Below are positions 35,838 to 44,382 of a DNA stretch of 64,000 nucleotides, in pieces. Below the pieces are notes generated by a model. The model was not told the DNA's origin. It ran no database searches and worked only from the letters and a program-made list of their open reading frames with translations. This DNA comes from Ideonella sp. (GTDB lineage Bacteria > Pseudomonadota > Gammaproteobacteria > Burkholderiales > Burkholderiaceae_C): positions 1 through 64,000 of the forward strand of contig JADKIA010000034.1 of NCBI GenBank assembly GCA_016721465.1, written 5' to 3'. Position 1 is the first letter of the stretch, and each line of letters opens with the position of its first letter. A program made the position numbers and the translations under genes.

Positions 35838-38234
35838 ATGACCAAGTCCACGCGCTGGACCATGCTGGTGGCCATGGTGGCCCTGGTGGGCACCTCGCTG
35901 GTGCTGGTGTACCTGTTGTCGCTCAGCACCGCCGGACGCTTGCTGGAGCGGCACTTCGTCTGGCTGTTCTGGGTCAACGTGGCGGTGGCCGGCCTGCTGC
36001 TGCTGACCATCGGCCTGGCCGCCGTTCGACTGGTGGTGCGCTGGCGGCGCGGCAAGTTCGGCAGCCGGCTGCTGGCCAAGCTGGCCGGCATCTTTGCGCT
36101 GGTGGGGGTGATCCCGGGCGTGCTCATCTACACCGTGAGTTACCAGTTCGTGGCGCGCAGCATCGACAGCTGGTTCGATCAGCAGGTGGCCGGCGCGCTG
36201 GATGCCGGCCTGGCCCTGGGGCGTGGCACCTTGGACGCGATGGCGGCCGACCTGTCCACCAAGACCCGCAATGCCGCCGAACGCCTGTCGGACGTGCGCG
36301 CCGTGGTCGGTGCGCTGACACTGGAGCGCGTGCGCGAGCAGCTGGACGCGCGCGACGTCGCCCTGGTCGGGCCCAACGGGCAGATCCTGGCCGTGGCCGG
36401 GCGCAGCACCACCGACATGCTGCCCGAACGCCCCGGCGCCGCGCTGCTGCGCCAGGCCCGCATGGGCCGCAGCAGCAGCCAGCTGGAGGGCCTGGACGAC
36501 GAGCCGCGCACCGGCAGCCGAGGCTCGGCCCTGCCCGCCGCCCGCGCCTCGGCGGTGGACCCCGCATCGGCCACGGCGCCATCGACGCCTTCGACGGCCT
36601 CGCCCGCCCCGGCACTGATTCGCGCACTGGCCCTCATTCCCAACACCGACATCAGCCTGGCCCCCACCGAGGACCGCTTCCTGATGGTGGTGCAGCCCGT
36701 TCCCATGCAGCTGGTGGTGAATGCCCTGGCCGTGCAGGACGCTTATCGTGAGTATCAGCAACGCGCAATTGCCCGCGACGGGCTGCGCCGGATGTACATC
36801 GGCACGCTCACGCTGGCCGGCGTGCTGTCGGTGTTCGGCGCGGTGCTGCTGGCGGTGATGCTGGGCAACCAGATCGTGCGGCCGCTGCTGCTGCTGGCCG
36901 ACGGCGTGAACCAGGTGGCCGCCGGCGATCTCACCGCCAAGCCCGTGTTTGCCTCGCGCGACGAGCTCGGCGGCCTGACCCGTTCCTTCGCCGACATGAC
37001 CGAGCAGCTGTCCGAGGCGCGCACCCAGGTGCAGCGCGGCGTGAACCAGCTCGAGGGCGCGCGCACTCGGCTGCAGACCATCCTGGACAGCCTCACCGCC
37101 GGCGTCATCGTGTTCGACAAGCAGCAGCGCATCGACACCGTCAACCCTGGCGCCACGCGCATCCTGCGCCAACCCGTGTCCGCCTATCGTGGCCGGCGGC
37201 TGGACGAAGTGCCCGGCATGGCCGAGTTCGCTCAACGTGTGTGGCAGCGCAACGACCTGCACCGCAGCAGCCCCGAGGCCGGCGAGCGCGACCATTGGCA
37301 GGACGCCTTCGAGTTGCCGCTGGGTGGGCAGGCGAGCGTGAACCTGTTGCTGCGCGGCGCCGAGCTGCCCGGCGAGGCGCGCTTGCTGGTGTTCGACGAC
37401 ATCACCGAGGTGGTGTCCGCCCAACGCTCGGTGGCCTGGGCCGAGGTGGCGCGGCGCCTGGCGCACGAGATCAAGAACCCCCTCACGCCCATCCAGCTCT
37501 CGGCCGAGCGCATCGAGCACAAGCTCGAGTCCAAGCTCGAAGGGGCCGATGCGGCCATGCTCAAGCGCTCGGTGGCCACCATCGTGGCCCAGGTGCAGGC
37601 CATGAAGCAATTGGTGGATGAGTTCCGCGACTATGCGCGTCTGCCCGCCGCCAAGCTGCAGGTGCTCGACCTCAACGCGCTGGTGCAGGACGTGATGGCG
37701 CTGTACGCCGCTGCGCAGGAGCAGGGCCGCATCGGCACCCAACTGCAGCAACCCTTGCCCGCCATCGAGGGTGACCCCACGCAGTTGCGCCAGGTGGTGC
37801 ACAACCTGGTGCAGAACGCCCTGGACGCCGTGGCCGAGCGCGCCGATGGCCAGGTGCTGGTGCTCACCGAGGCCGCGCGCGACGAGACCGGTGCCCTGCG
37901 CGCGGTGCGCCTGAAGGTCAGCGACAATGGGCAGGGTTTCAGCGACAAGGTGCTCAAGCGGGCGTTCGAGCCCTACGTCACCACCAAGGTCAAGGGCACG
38001 GGCCTGGGGCTGGCGGTGGTGAAGAAGATTGCCGACGAGCATGGCGCCCGTGTTCGCATTGCCAACCTGCACCACGACACCGATCCGGAGGGGCCGGTGA
38101 TCGGGGCGCAAGTTTCGTTATCATTTTCCCGATTGGCCCCTGCGGCCCCTCCCGATTCCCCGCCTGCACCGGCCACCGGACAGGCAAGCGCACTGGCCGC
38201 CGGGCCGGGCGAACCCACCGCGCAGCGGCTGTAG
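35838..38234 (+). CDS. ntrY: NtrY-like sensor histidine kinase
   Basis: A 798-residue membrane kinase. Three N-terminal transmembrane helices (residues about 8-30, 40-65, 85-110) are followed by a large periplasmic region, part of it an Ala/Ser/Pro-rich low-complexity stretch near 230-260. A fourth helix precedes the HAMP domain (NQIVRPLLLLADGVNQVAAG). A PAS domain starts near QTILDSLTAGVIVFDKQQRI. The HisKA motif is RRLAHEIKNPLTPIQLSAER with the phospho-His, and the ATPase has DNGQGFSDKVLKRAFEPYVT then GTGLGLAVVKK. It phosphorylates the response regulator encoded six bases downstream. The physiological signal is not known. Confidence 0.92.
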   Translation: MTKSTRWTMLVAMVALVGTSLVLVYLLSLSTAGRLLERHFVWLFWVNVAVAGLLLLTIGLAAVRLVVRWRRGKFGSRLLAKLAGIFALVGVIPGVLIYTVSYQFVARSIDSWFDQQVAGALDAGLALGRGTLDAMAADLSTKTRNAAERLSDVRAVVGALTLERVREQLDARDVALVGPNGQILAVAGRSTTDMLPERPGAALLRQARMGRSSSQLEGLDDEPRTGSRGSALPAARASAVDPASATAPSTPSTASPAPALIRALALIPNTDISLAPTEDRFLMVVQPVPMQLVVNALAVQDAYREYQQRAIARDGLRRMYIGTLTLAGVLSVFGAVLLAVMLGNQIVRPLLLLADGVNQVAAGDLTAKPVFASRDELGGLTRSFADMTEQLSEARTQVQRGVNQLEGARTRLQTILDSLTAGVIVFDKQQRIDTVNPGATRILRQPVSAYRGRRLDEVPGMAEFAQRVWQRNDLHRSSPEAGERDHWQDAFELPLGGQASVNLLLRGAELPGEARLLVFDDITEVVSAQRSVAWAEVARRLAHEIKNPLTPIQLSAERIEHKLESKLEGADAAMLKRSVATIVAQVQAMKQLVDEFRDYARLPAAKLQVLDLNALVQDVMALYAAAQEQGRIGTQLQQPLPAIEGDPTQLRQVVHNLVQNALDAVAERADGQVLVLTEAARDETGALRAVRLKVSDNGQGFSDKVLKRAFEPYVTTKVKGTGLGLAVVKKIADEHGARVRIANLHHDTDPEGPVIGAQVSLSFSRLAPAAPPDSPPAPATGQASALAAGPGEPTAQRL

Positions 38235-38240
38235 ACACGC

Positions 38241-38942
38241 ATGGCAACGATTCTTGTCGTAGACGACGAACTGGGCATCCGCGGGCTGCTGTCCGAAATC
38301 CTGTCCGATGAAGGCCACACCGTGGAGCTGGCCGAAAACGCCGCCGAGGCGCGTGCCGTGCGCGAGCGCCTGCGGCCCGACCTGGTCTTGCTCGACATCT
38401 GGATGCCCGACGTCGACGGCATCACCCTGCTCAAGGAATGGAGCGCGGCCAGCATGCTCACCATGCCGGTGATCATGATGAGCGGCCACGGCACCATCGA
38501 CACCGCGGTGGAGGCCACCAAGCACGGCGCCAGTGCCTTCCTCGAAAAGCCCATCACGCTGCAAAAGCTGCTGCGTGCGGTGGAGCAGGCACTGGTCAAG
38601 CCCGCGCCGCGCTCGAACACCGCACCCACCGTCATCGGTTACCGCAACGACCTGGTCGGTGCCCCGGTGCTCGACAGCATGTCCGCCGGCCTGCCCTCGC
38701 AACCACTGCAACCGGCGCTGCCGATGGGCCCGCAGGCCGAGCAGAGCTTCGATCTCGACCGCCCGCTGCGCGAGGCGCGCGATGCCTTCGAGAAGAGCTA
38801 CTTCGAGTTTCACCTGGCCAAGGAAAACGGCTCGATGACCCGCGTGGCCGAAAAGACGGGGCTGGAGCGCACCCACCTCTACCGCAAGCTCAAGCAACTG
38901 GGCGTGGACTTGAGCCGCAACAAGCGCGGCGGGGTGCTCTAG
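38241..38942 (+). CDS. NtrX-like response regulator lacking an AAA+ domain
   Basis: A 233-residue response regulator. Residues 1-120 are a receiver with D8/D9, phosphoacceptor D52 (LVLLDIWMPDVDG), T/S in MMSGHG and K in FLEKPI. A linker of about 70 residues follows, then a Fis-type helix-turn-helix (GSMTRVAEKTGLERTHLYRK). Classical NtrX has a sigma-54-activating AAA+ domain of about 230 residues between these parts; here it is absent, with no frame break or residual motif. It therefore cannot remodel sigma-54 polymerase and probably acts as a plain DNA-binding regulator. It is paired with the NtrY-like kinase. Confidence 0.9.
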   Translation: MATILVVDDELGIRGLLSEILSDEGHTVELAENAAEARAVRERLRPDLVLLDIWMPDVDGITLLKEWSAASMLTMPVIMMSGHGTIDTAVEATKHGASAFLEKPITLQKLLRAVEQALVKPAPRSNTAPTVIGYRNDLVGAPVLDSMSAGLPSQPLQPALPMGPQAEQSFDLDRPLREARDAFEKSYFEFHLAKENGSMTRVAEKTGLERTHLYRKLKQLGVDLSRNKRGGVL

Positions 38943-38951
38943 AAACCTGGC

Positions 38952-38957
38952 TATAAT
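38952..38957 (+). promoter_or_regulatory. -10 box of the tRNA-Phe promoter
   Basis: A perfect TATAAT lies 11 bases before the tRNA start. I see no good -35 box; that region is inside the end of the regulator gene. Confidence 0.55.
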
Positions 38958-38968
38958 CGCCGGCTCTC

Positions 38969-39044
38969 GGCCTGGTAGCTCAGTTGGTAGAGCAGCGGAT
39001 TGAAAATCCGCGTGTCGGTGGTTCGATTCCGCCCCAGGCCACCA
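38969..39044 (+). tRNA. tRNA-Phe (GAA)
   Basis: A 76-nucleotide tRNA with encoded CCA. The acceptor stem is GGCCTGG / CCAGGCC, the D-arm has AGCTCAGTTGGTAGAGC, and the anticodon stem GCGGA / TCCGC closes a TTGAAAA loop giving anticodon GAA at 39002-39004. The T-arm carries GGTTCGATTCC. All stems pair, so the gene looks functional. Confidence 0.97.
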
Positions 39045-39056
39045 GTATTGCGCAAC

Positions 39057-39088
39057 AAGCCCGTCCACTGCGATGGGCTTTTGCTTTT
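39057..39088 (+). terminator. Rho-independent terminator after tRNA-Phe
   Basis: AAGCCCGTC and GATGGGCTT form a nine-base stem (one G-T wobble) with a CACTGC loop, followed by TTTTGCTTTT. It lies 12 bases after the tRNA CCA. Confidence 0.8.
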
Positions 39089-39241
39089 CTGGCGCAGGCT
39101 GATTCCTGGCCTGGCGGGGGCCTGTCGTTCGGCGCTGGTTCGGTGCTTGTGCTGTCGGCCATGCAGCCCGTGTTCGCTGGTCCGCCCATGGACCTTCGAA
39201 AGATCGAATTCACCGTGGGTTGACTTTGCAAGGACGCACCC

Positions 39242-39643
39242 ATGGCCGTTGAAAACACCACTGCGCACGAACTCGCCGAACTGCTGGCCCAGGTGACCGG
39301 CAGCCTCTGCACCCGCACACTCCACCAGTTTGCGGCGGAGTCCCGGCTGGACGGCGAGAGCCTGAAAGACGCCATGGACCGCTACGAGATCGACTATGCG
39401 TGGCACGTCCTGGGTTCGGACCGGATGCGCGATCAAACCCTGTCCTTGCTGGAGGCCAAGCTCAAGCACCCGGCCACCGACGCGCAGAAGGCTTGCATTG
39501 CCGATGTGCTGAGGGCTGCGGCGGCAGGCCAGTCTTCGGACCTGTTGATGAGCTTTGACAACGATGTGGCCGAGCCATTGGCCGCCATGCTGTGCTCGCA
39601 GCACCAACGCAAGGCCCTCGCCGAAGCAGAAGCCATGGGTTGA
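39242..39643 (+). CDS. Hypothetical cytoplasmic protein
   Basis: A 133-residue acidic, mostly helical protein with no signal peptide, transmembrane segment or motif I recognise. It starts MAVENTTAHELAELLAQVTG and has Cys residues in SLCTRTL, KACIAD and MLCSQHQ. Codon use matches its neighbours (high GC third positions), supporting real coding. The start at 39242 follows GGACGC, a weak ribosome-binding site. It stands alone between the tRNA terminator and a PEP-CTERM gene. Confidence 0.6.
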   Translation: MAVENTTAHELAELLAQVTGSLCTRTLHQFAAESRLDGESLKDAMDRYEIDYAWHVLGSDRMRDQTLSLLEAKLKHPATDAQKACIADVLRAAAAGQSSDLLMSFDNDVAEPLAAMLCSQHQRKALAEAEAMG

Positions 39644-39883
39644 GCGGCGCATGTGCTGAGACCGCAGCCGCAATCCAGCGAAGGTCGTGAAAGTGTCATC
39701 CGGGCTGCTGTTGCTTCAGGACATCGACGATCTGTCCCACGCCAAGGCTTCTGATGCTCCTGTCTTGACGGTGCCCGATCGCCGATCCGGTGAGTTGCCT
39801 CAACGGCCGGGGATGCCGGGTGAGCTAGCCTAAATACAGGGCTTCGCTTGCTTTTGACGGACACCGCCCGACAGGAGGTTCAA
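39644..39883. other. Intergenic region with a ribosome binding site at its end
   Basis: About 240 bases of somewhat lower GC without a credible ORF. Near the end AGGAGG at 39873-39878 lies five and eight bases from two tandem ATG codons (39884, 39887), which fixes the start of the PEP-CTERM gene. I see no clear promoter. Confidence 0.5.
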
Positions 39884-40552
39884 ATGATGCATTCGAAGGC
39901 ACTCACCGCATTGGTGTTGGCGCTCGCGAACGGAGCCGCTTCGGCAGCGGTGCTGTTTTCGACGTACGGGCTGAGCGACTCTTTCAACAGCCACGTGCTT
40001 CAGTATGTTGGCTGGGGTGACGTGATTGGCCAACCATTCCAGGACCGCCAGGTCGCCAACCGCTTCACCGTCTCCCAAGCTGCTGAGCTGACCCACTTCC
40101 GCGTGCAGGTTTCGCGTTTTACCGGTGGCCTGGGCGATCAGGAGGCTTTCTTTTCGCTCTGGTCGGGCGACACCCAGCCGGCCTCTCTGGTTGAGGAGGC
40201 ACTGTCCTTCCACACCGGCAGCGGTCTGGCGTCGACGGTCGAACTGGATTCGGTCGCGCACCCGTTGCTGAGCCCCGACGAGACCTATTGGCTGGTGCTC
40301 GCCGCTCCATCGCCAAACCTGTTCCGCTGGTACTACAGCGACCAGGCGCCAGCTGCAGGGTGGGAGATCCAGTACCGCTTTGGCACCGATCCTTGGTCAC
40401 TGGCTGGATCCATCGCCAGCGCCTTCGACGTGAACGGTACGCCTCGCGCGATGCCCGAGCCTCCCAGTGTGGCCTTGGTGCTCGGTGTGGCGGCGCTGGC
40501 GGGTTTCGCGTGGCGGCGCACCGGGCCTCGTCGATCGGATCGGGCCTTGTGA
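39884..40552 (+). CDS. Exported protein with PEP-CTERM sorting signal
   Basis: A 222-residue exported protein. The signal peptide is KALTALVLALANGAASAA. The mature domain (FSTYGLSDSFNSHVLQYVGW ... LLSPDETYWLVLAAPSPN) looks like a beta-sandwich of the kind common in PEP-CTERM proteins, with the choice-of-anchor style pattern. The C-terminus is MPEPPSVALVLGVAALAGFA followed by WRR: Pro-Glu-Pro, a transmembrane helix and a basic tail. It is expected to be handled by exosortase and exposed with exopolysaccharide. The exosortase itself is not in the window. Start chosen from the strong AGGAGG. Confidence 0.83.
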   Translation: MMHSKALTALVLALANGAASAAVLFSTYGLSDSFNSHVLQYVGWGDVIGQPFQDRQVANRFTVSQAAELTHFRVQVSRFTGGLGDQEAFFSLWSGDTQPASLVEEALSFHTGSGLASTVELDSVAHPLLSPDETYWLVLAAPSPNLFRWYYSDQAPAAGWEIQYRFGTDPWSLAGSIASAFDVNGTPRAMPEPPSVALVLGVAALAGFAWRRTGPRRSDRAL

Positions 40553-40681
40553 AGCAGGGGCGTCGAACGGCACCGAGCTTCGCCAGCGAGGTGCCGGGCT
40601 TTAGGTGGGTCGATGGCGACCAGACCCCCGGGCGAATCCGCGGCATGATGAGCGCCTCGCGAATGCCGGTCCCTTCCATCG

Positions 40682-42031
40682 ATGAACACCGATCCCACCC
40701 CCGCCGACCCGCTGCACCCGCCTTGGGAGACCGAGGGCACGCACCGCATCCCCTTCGGCGTCTACACCAGCGAGGCCCTGCACCAGCGCGAGCTGGAGCG
40801 CTTCTTCTACCGGGGCCACTGGTGCTACGTGGGCCTGGAGGCCGAGGTGCCCGAGCCGGGTGACTTCAAGCGCACGGTGGTGGGTGAGCGCTCGGTGATC
40901 CTGGTGCGCGATGCGCAGGGCGAGTTGCGGGTGGTGGAAAACATCTGCGCCCACCGGGGCATGCGGTTTTGCCGCGAGCGCCACGGCAAGGTCAAACGCT
41001 TCACCTGCCCCTACCACCAGTGGAACTACCACCTCAATGGCGACTTGCGCGGCGTGGCCTTCCGCGGCGGCGTGCAGCATGGTGAGCGCACCGTGGGCGG
41101 CATGCCCGAGGACTTCAAGCTCGCCGACCACGGGTTGACCAAATTGAAGGTGGCGCGGCGCGGCGGCGTGGTGTTTGCGTCCTTCGACACCGATGTCGAG
41201 CCCTTCGAAGACTACCTCGGCCCGGAGATCCTGCGCTGGTTCGATCGGATGTTCAATGGCCGCCAACTCAAGATCCTGGGCTACAACCGCCAGCGCATCC
41301 CGGGCAACTGGAAGCTGATGCAGGAGAACATCAAGGACCCGTATCACCCGGGCCTGCTGCACACCTGGTTCGTCACCTATGGCCTCTGGCGCGCGGACAA
41401 CCAGGCGCAGCTGGTGATGGACCGCCACCACCGCCATGCCGCGATGATTTCCACGCGCGGGGCGGCGGGTGCGGCGGGGCAGGTGACGGCGGTGTCGAGC
41501 TTCAAGCCGAGCATGCAGCTGCACGATCCGCGCATCCTGGACATCGTGCCCGAGGCCTGGTGGGGTGGGCCGACGCCGCCGGGCCGCCCCAAGGCGCCGG
41601 CGGCCCCCTCGGGGGGCAGCGAAGCGCACGAAGTGCCGAGCGTGGGGGCTGCAGCTCCCACGGCGGTGATGACCACGCTGTTTCCCAGTGTGATCCTGCA
41701 GCAGCAGGTGAACAGCGTCTCCATGCGCCACATCCAGCCCGATGGTCATGGGCACTTCAATTTCGAGTGGACGCACTTCGGCTTCGAGGACGACGACGCC
41801 GCCATGCACCAGCGTCGCCTGCGCCAGGCCAACCTGTTCGGCCCGGCGGGCTTCGTGTCGGCCGACGATGGCGAGGTGATCGAGTTCTCGCAGCAGGCCT
41901 TCGACAGCAAGCCTGGTCATCGCGCCGTGGCCGAGCTGGGCGGGCGCGGCGTGGACGACGCCGACCACATGGTGACGGAGACGCTGATCCGCGGCATGTA
42001 CCGCTACTGGCGCGAGGTGATGGAGTGCTGA
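40682..42031 (+). CDS. Rieske-type aromatic ring-hydroxylating oxygenase, alpha subunit
   Basis: A 449-residue oxygenase alpha subunit, resembling the salicylate 5-hydroxylase/anthranilate dioxygenase (NagG/AndAc) group. The Rieske ligands are in NICAHRGMRFC (CxH) and FTCPYHQWNYHLNG (CxxH). The mononuclear iron site is in NWKLMQENIKDPYHPGLLH, with the two His and the preceding Asp bridge. Residues about 299-324 (PGRPKAPAAPSGGSEAHEV and following) are a low-complexity insert translated from a copy of an interspersed repeat, in frame. The start GATG follows TTCCATC without a strong ribosome-binding site. The beta subunit gene begins one base after the stop. The true substrate is unknown, and no ferredoxin or reductase is nearby. 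Confidence 0.87.
   Translation: MNTDPTPADPLHPPWETEGTHRIPFGVYTSEALHQRELERFFYRGHWCYVGLEAEVPEPGDFKRTVVGERSVILVRDAQGELRVVENICAHRGMRFCRERHGKVKRFTCPYHQWNYHLNGDLRGVAFRGGVQHGERTVGGMPEDFKLADHGLTKLKVARRGGVVFASFDTDVEPFEDYLGPEILRWFDRMFNGRQLKILGYNRQRIPGNWKLMQENIKDPYHPGLLHTWFVTYGLWRADNQAQLVMDRHHRHAAMISTRGAAGAAGQVTAVSSFKPSMQLHDPRILDIVPEAWWGGPTPPGRPKAPAAPSGGSEAHEVPSVGAAAPTAVMTTLFPSVILQQQVNSVSMRHIQPDGHGHFNFEWTHFGFEDDDAAMHQRRLRQANLFGPAGFVSADDGEVIEFSQQAFDSKPGHRAVAELGGRGVDDADHMVTETLIRGMYRYWREVMEC
41576..41652. repeat. Interspersed G/C-rich repeat inside the dioxygenase gene (copy B)
   Basis: GCCGGGCCGCCCCAAGGCG at 41578-41596 is identical to the intergenic copy at 21600-21618. After a few bases comes CCCCCTCGGGGGGCAGCGAA and a CGTGGGGGC close at 41641-41649, matching the right end of the other copy. 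The element is a multiple of three within the reading frame and adds about 25 residues. Confidence 0.75.
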
Positions 42032-42032
42032 C

Positions 42033-42503
42033 ATGGATTTCGACGACCACTTCGAGCTGACGCAGTTGCATGCCAAATACGCGTCCATCGTGGATGCTGC
42101 CGATTGGGACGCCTGGTGCGAGCTGTTCACCGACGACTGCATTTACCGACTGGTGCCGCGGGAGAACCACGAGCGGGGCTTTGCGCTGGCCACGCTGGCT
42201 TTCGACAGCAAGGGCATGCTCAAGGACCGCGCCTACGCGATCCGCGAGACGCTGTTCCACGACCCTTACTACCAGCGCCACGTGATCGGCGTACCGCGCG
42301 TGCTGAAGGTGCAGGCCGGACGCATCCAGTGCGAATCGAACTACGCCGTGTTCCGCACCAAGCTGTCCGAGTTGAGCACGGTGTTCAACGTAGGCCGCTA
42401 CCTGGACGAGGTGGTGCGCACCCCGCAGGGCCTGCGTTTTGCCGCTCGCGTCGCGGTGTATGACAGCGAGTTGATCCCCAACTCCATCATCTACCCGATC
42501 TGA
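42033..42503 (+). CDS. Aromatic ring-hydroxylating oxygenase, beta subunit
   Basis: A 156-residue small subunit of the ring-hydroxylating dioxygenase family (SnoaL-like fold). Family features are an N-terminal LTQLHAKYASIVDAADWDAWCELF followed by TDDCIYRLVPREN, and the later CESNYAVFRTKLSELSTVFNVGRYLD. It has no cofactor and supports the alpha3beta3 oligomer. It starts one base after the alpha subunit stop, consistent with a single transcript and equimolar expression. Confidence 0.9.
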   Translation: MDFDDHFELTQLHAKYASIVDAADWDAWCELFTDDCIYRLVPRENHERGFALATLAFDSKGMLKDRAYAIRETLFHDPYYQRHVIGVPRVLKVQAGRIQCESNYAVFRTKLSELSTVFNVGRYLDEVVRTPQGLRFAARVAVYDSELIPNSIIYPI

Positions 42504-42582
42504 GTTGCAGGGGATTGGACAGGGCTGCCTAACCCAGAGGGGCAATGTTCCGGCGCGGACCGGGCAGGCGCAAGATGAACAG

Positions 42583-43845
42583 ATGAACGCCTCGTCCATC
42601 CCCAAGACCACCCCGCATTTGCGCACCACGGACCTGCGTGGCGTCAGTCAGATCGCCGTTGCCGCCGTGCGGGGCCTGACCGATCTGGTGGAGAACCTGC
42701 ATCACAACATCGCCCGGGCGCCCTGGCCCCTGGGCACGCCGTCCGATCAGCCCACCACCGGCATCACCGGGCTGGTGTATCGCAGCATCCGCGGCGTCAC
42801 GAAGCTGGTGGGCGGCAGCCTGGAGGCCTTGCTGGGCCAGGCCGAGCTGCTGCTGGGTCCGGACGGGGGCATCACCTCACCCGAACGCGAGGCCGTGGTC
42901 TCGGCGCTCAACGGCGTGTTGGGGGATCGCCTGGCGGCCCAGGGCAATCCGCTGGCCGTCACCATGGCCGTGCTCCACGCCGGCCAGCCCTTGTCCCTGG
43001 ACGCGCCTGGCCTGGCGCAGGGCCTGCCTGGTGCCAGGGGCCGCGTGCTGCTGATGGTGCACGGCCTGTGCATGGGCCCGAGCCAATGGCTGCGCAACGG
43101 CCACGACCATGGCCGCGCGCTGGCCGATGAAGGTGGCTTCACGCCGCTCTACCTGCACTACAACACGGGCCGGCACGTGTCCGACAACGGTCGCGACCTG
43201 GCCGAGCTGCTGCAGACGCTGCAGGCCCGTTGGCCGAGACCGCTGGAACAGATCGTGATCCTGGGCCACAGCATGGGTGGCCTGGTGGCGCGCAGCGCCT
43301 GCCAGCAAGCCCAGGCCCTGGGCCACACCTGGCCGGCGCATCTGAGCCAGCTGGTCTTTCTGGGCACGCCACACCATGGCGCCCCGCTGGCCCGTGGCGG
43401 CCACTGGCTCGATGGTTTGCTCGGCGCCAGCCCTTACACGGCGGCCTTTGCCAAACTGGCCGCCAAGCGCAGCGCGGGCATCGGCGACCTGCGCCACGGC
43501 AGCGTGCTGGCCACCGATTGGGATGACGCCAAGGCCTTTGCCCACGGCCACGACACGCGCACCCCCGTGCCCCTGCCGGCTGGCGTGGTGTGCCACGCCG
43601 TGGCCGCATCGTTGGGGGCGCAGCAGGGCGATCTGAAGGACGCACTGCTGGGCGACGGCTTGGTGCCCATCGACAGCGCACTCGGGCACCACAAGCAGGC
43701 GCAGCGCTGCCTGGCCTTCGACGCGGACAAGCAATGGATCGGCCACGACATGGGCCACCTCGACCTGCTGGACAACGCCGACGTGTATGCGCAACTCAGG
43801 CGTTGGCTGGTGCCGCCGCTTGCCGGCCAGGCGCCCTCGGCCTGA
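42583..43845 (+). CDS. Alpha/beta hydrolase, lipase-like
   Basis: A 420-residue hydrolase. The first 130 residues are a helical region (SQIAVAAVRGLTDLVENLHH ... GLVYRSIRGVTKLVGGS). The hydrolase core begins at RGRVLLMVHGLCMGPSQW (oxyanion HG motif) and the nucleophile elbow is ILGHSMGGLVARSA; FLGTPHHGAPLAR follows, typical of PGAP1/triacylglycerol-lipase-like enzymes. A late catalytic His is in GHDMGHLDLLDN. No signal peptide is visible. It likely hydrolyses an ester or triglyceride, but the substrate is unknown. Confidence 0.83.
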   Translation: MNASSIPKTTPHLRTTDLRGVSQIAVAAVRGLTDLVENLHHNIARAPWPLGTPSDQPTTGITGLVYRSIRGVTKLVGGSLEALLGQAELLLGPDGGITSPEREAVVSALNGVLGDRLAAQGNPLAVTMAVLHAGQPLSLDAPGLAQGLPGARGRVLLMVHGLCMGPSQWLRNGHDHGRALADEGGFTPLYLHYNTGRHVSDNGRDLAELLQTLQARWPRPLEQIVILGHSMGGLVARSACQQAQALGHTWPAHLSQLVFLGTPHHGAPLARGGHWLDGLLGASPYTAAFAKLAAKRSAGIGDLRHGSVLATDWDDAKAFAHGHDTRTPVPLPAGVVCHAVAASLGAQQGDLKDALLGDGLVPIDSALGHHKQAQRCLAFDADKQWIGHDMGHLDLLDNADVYAQLRRWLVPPLAGQAPSA

Positions 43846-43857
43846 GCTGGTGGCCGC

Positions 43858-44322
43858 TCAGCGGCTTGGCAGCGAAGCGGGCGGTTGCACCTGGGGCGCC
43901 GCTGGTGCGGTGGCCGATGCCGTCGCGCCTGGCACCTGAACCGAGACACCCGGCGACAGCGAGATCTCGTCGGCGATGGTCACCTTGGTGATGAAGTGCC
44001 GCGTCTCGCCGAAGCAGGTGGTGGGCAGGCCCACCTTTTCTTCGTAGTGCAGCGCCACGCGCTTGCCCATCGCCTGGGTCACCTGATCGGCGACGCCGTT
44101 GTCGCGGATGGTGAACAGGAACTTCTCCGGGGCCACGCCGGGCATGGTCACCATGGCCAGCTCGCCCTCCCAGGTCTTGCAGAGCCAGCCCTTGTGCGAC
44201 AGCTTCTGCACCCAGCCGGCGCGCTCGCCGGACGAATAGCTCCAGGTCATGGCGGCCCAGAAGAACAGGGCCGCCAGCACGCCGAGCAGGGCGAGGGCGA
44301 GGAGCAGGCGCTTGAGGATCAT
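43858..44322 (-). CDS. Membrane-anchored protein of unknown function
   Basis: A 154-residue protein with an N-terminal transmembrane helix (LLLALALLGVLAALFFWAAM) followed by a periplasmic domain: TWSYSSGERAGWVQKLSHKG, then WLCKTWEGELAMVTMPG, FLFTIRDNGVADQVTQAMGK and PTTCFGETRHFIT. Two Cys may form a disulfide. I recall similar short proteins in many betaproteobacteria, but the family has no confirmed function. The tail is Ala/Pro-rich. ATG 44322 fits the hydrophobic start better than the earlier in-frame ATG. Confidence 0.75.
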   Translation of the reverse strand: MILKRLLLALALLGVLAALFFWAAMTWSYSSGERAGWVQKLSHKGWLCKTWEGELAMVTMPGVAPEKFLFTIRDNGVADQVTQAMGKRVALHYEEKVGLPTTCFGETRHFITKVTIADEISLSPGVSVQVPGATASATAPAAPQVQPPASLPSR

Positions 44323-44382
44323 GGCTTCGTCGGCTGGGGGAATTGCCGTGATTATCGGCGCCACGCCTAAACTGGCCCCGTC

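Noticed and set aside
34413..38111. A 1232-codon minus-strand open frame
   Set aside because: It is the mirror of the real rsmB, DUF4390 and ntrY genes in high-GC DNA; composition is His/Gln/Arg-rich with no motif.
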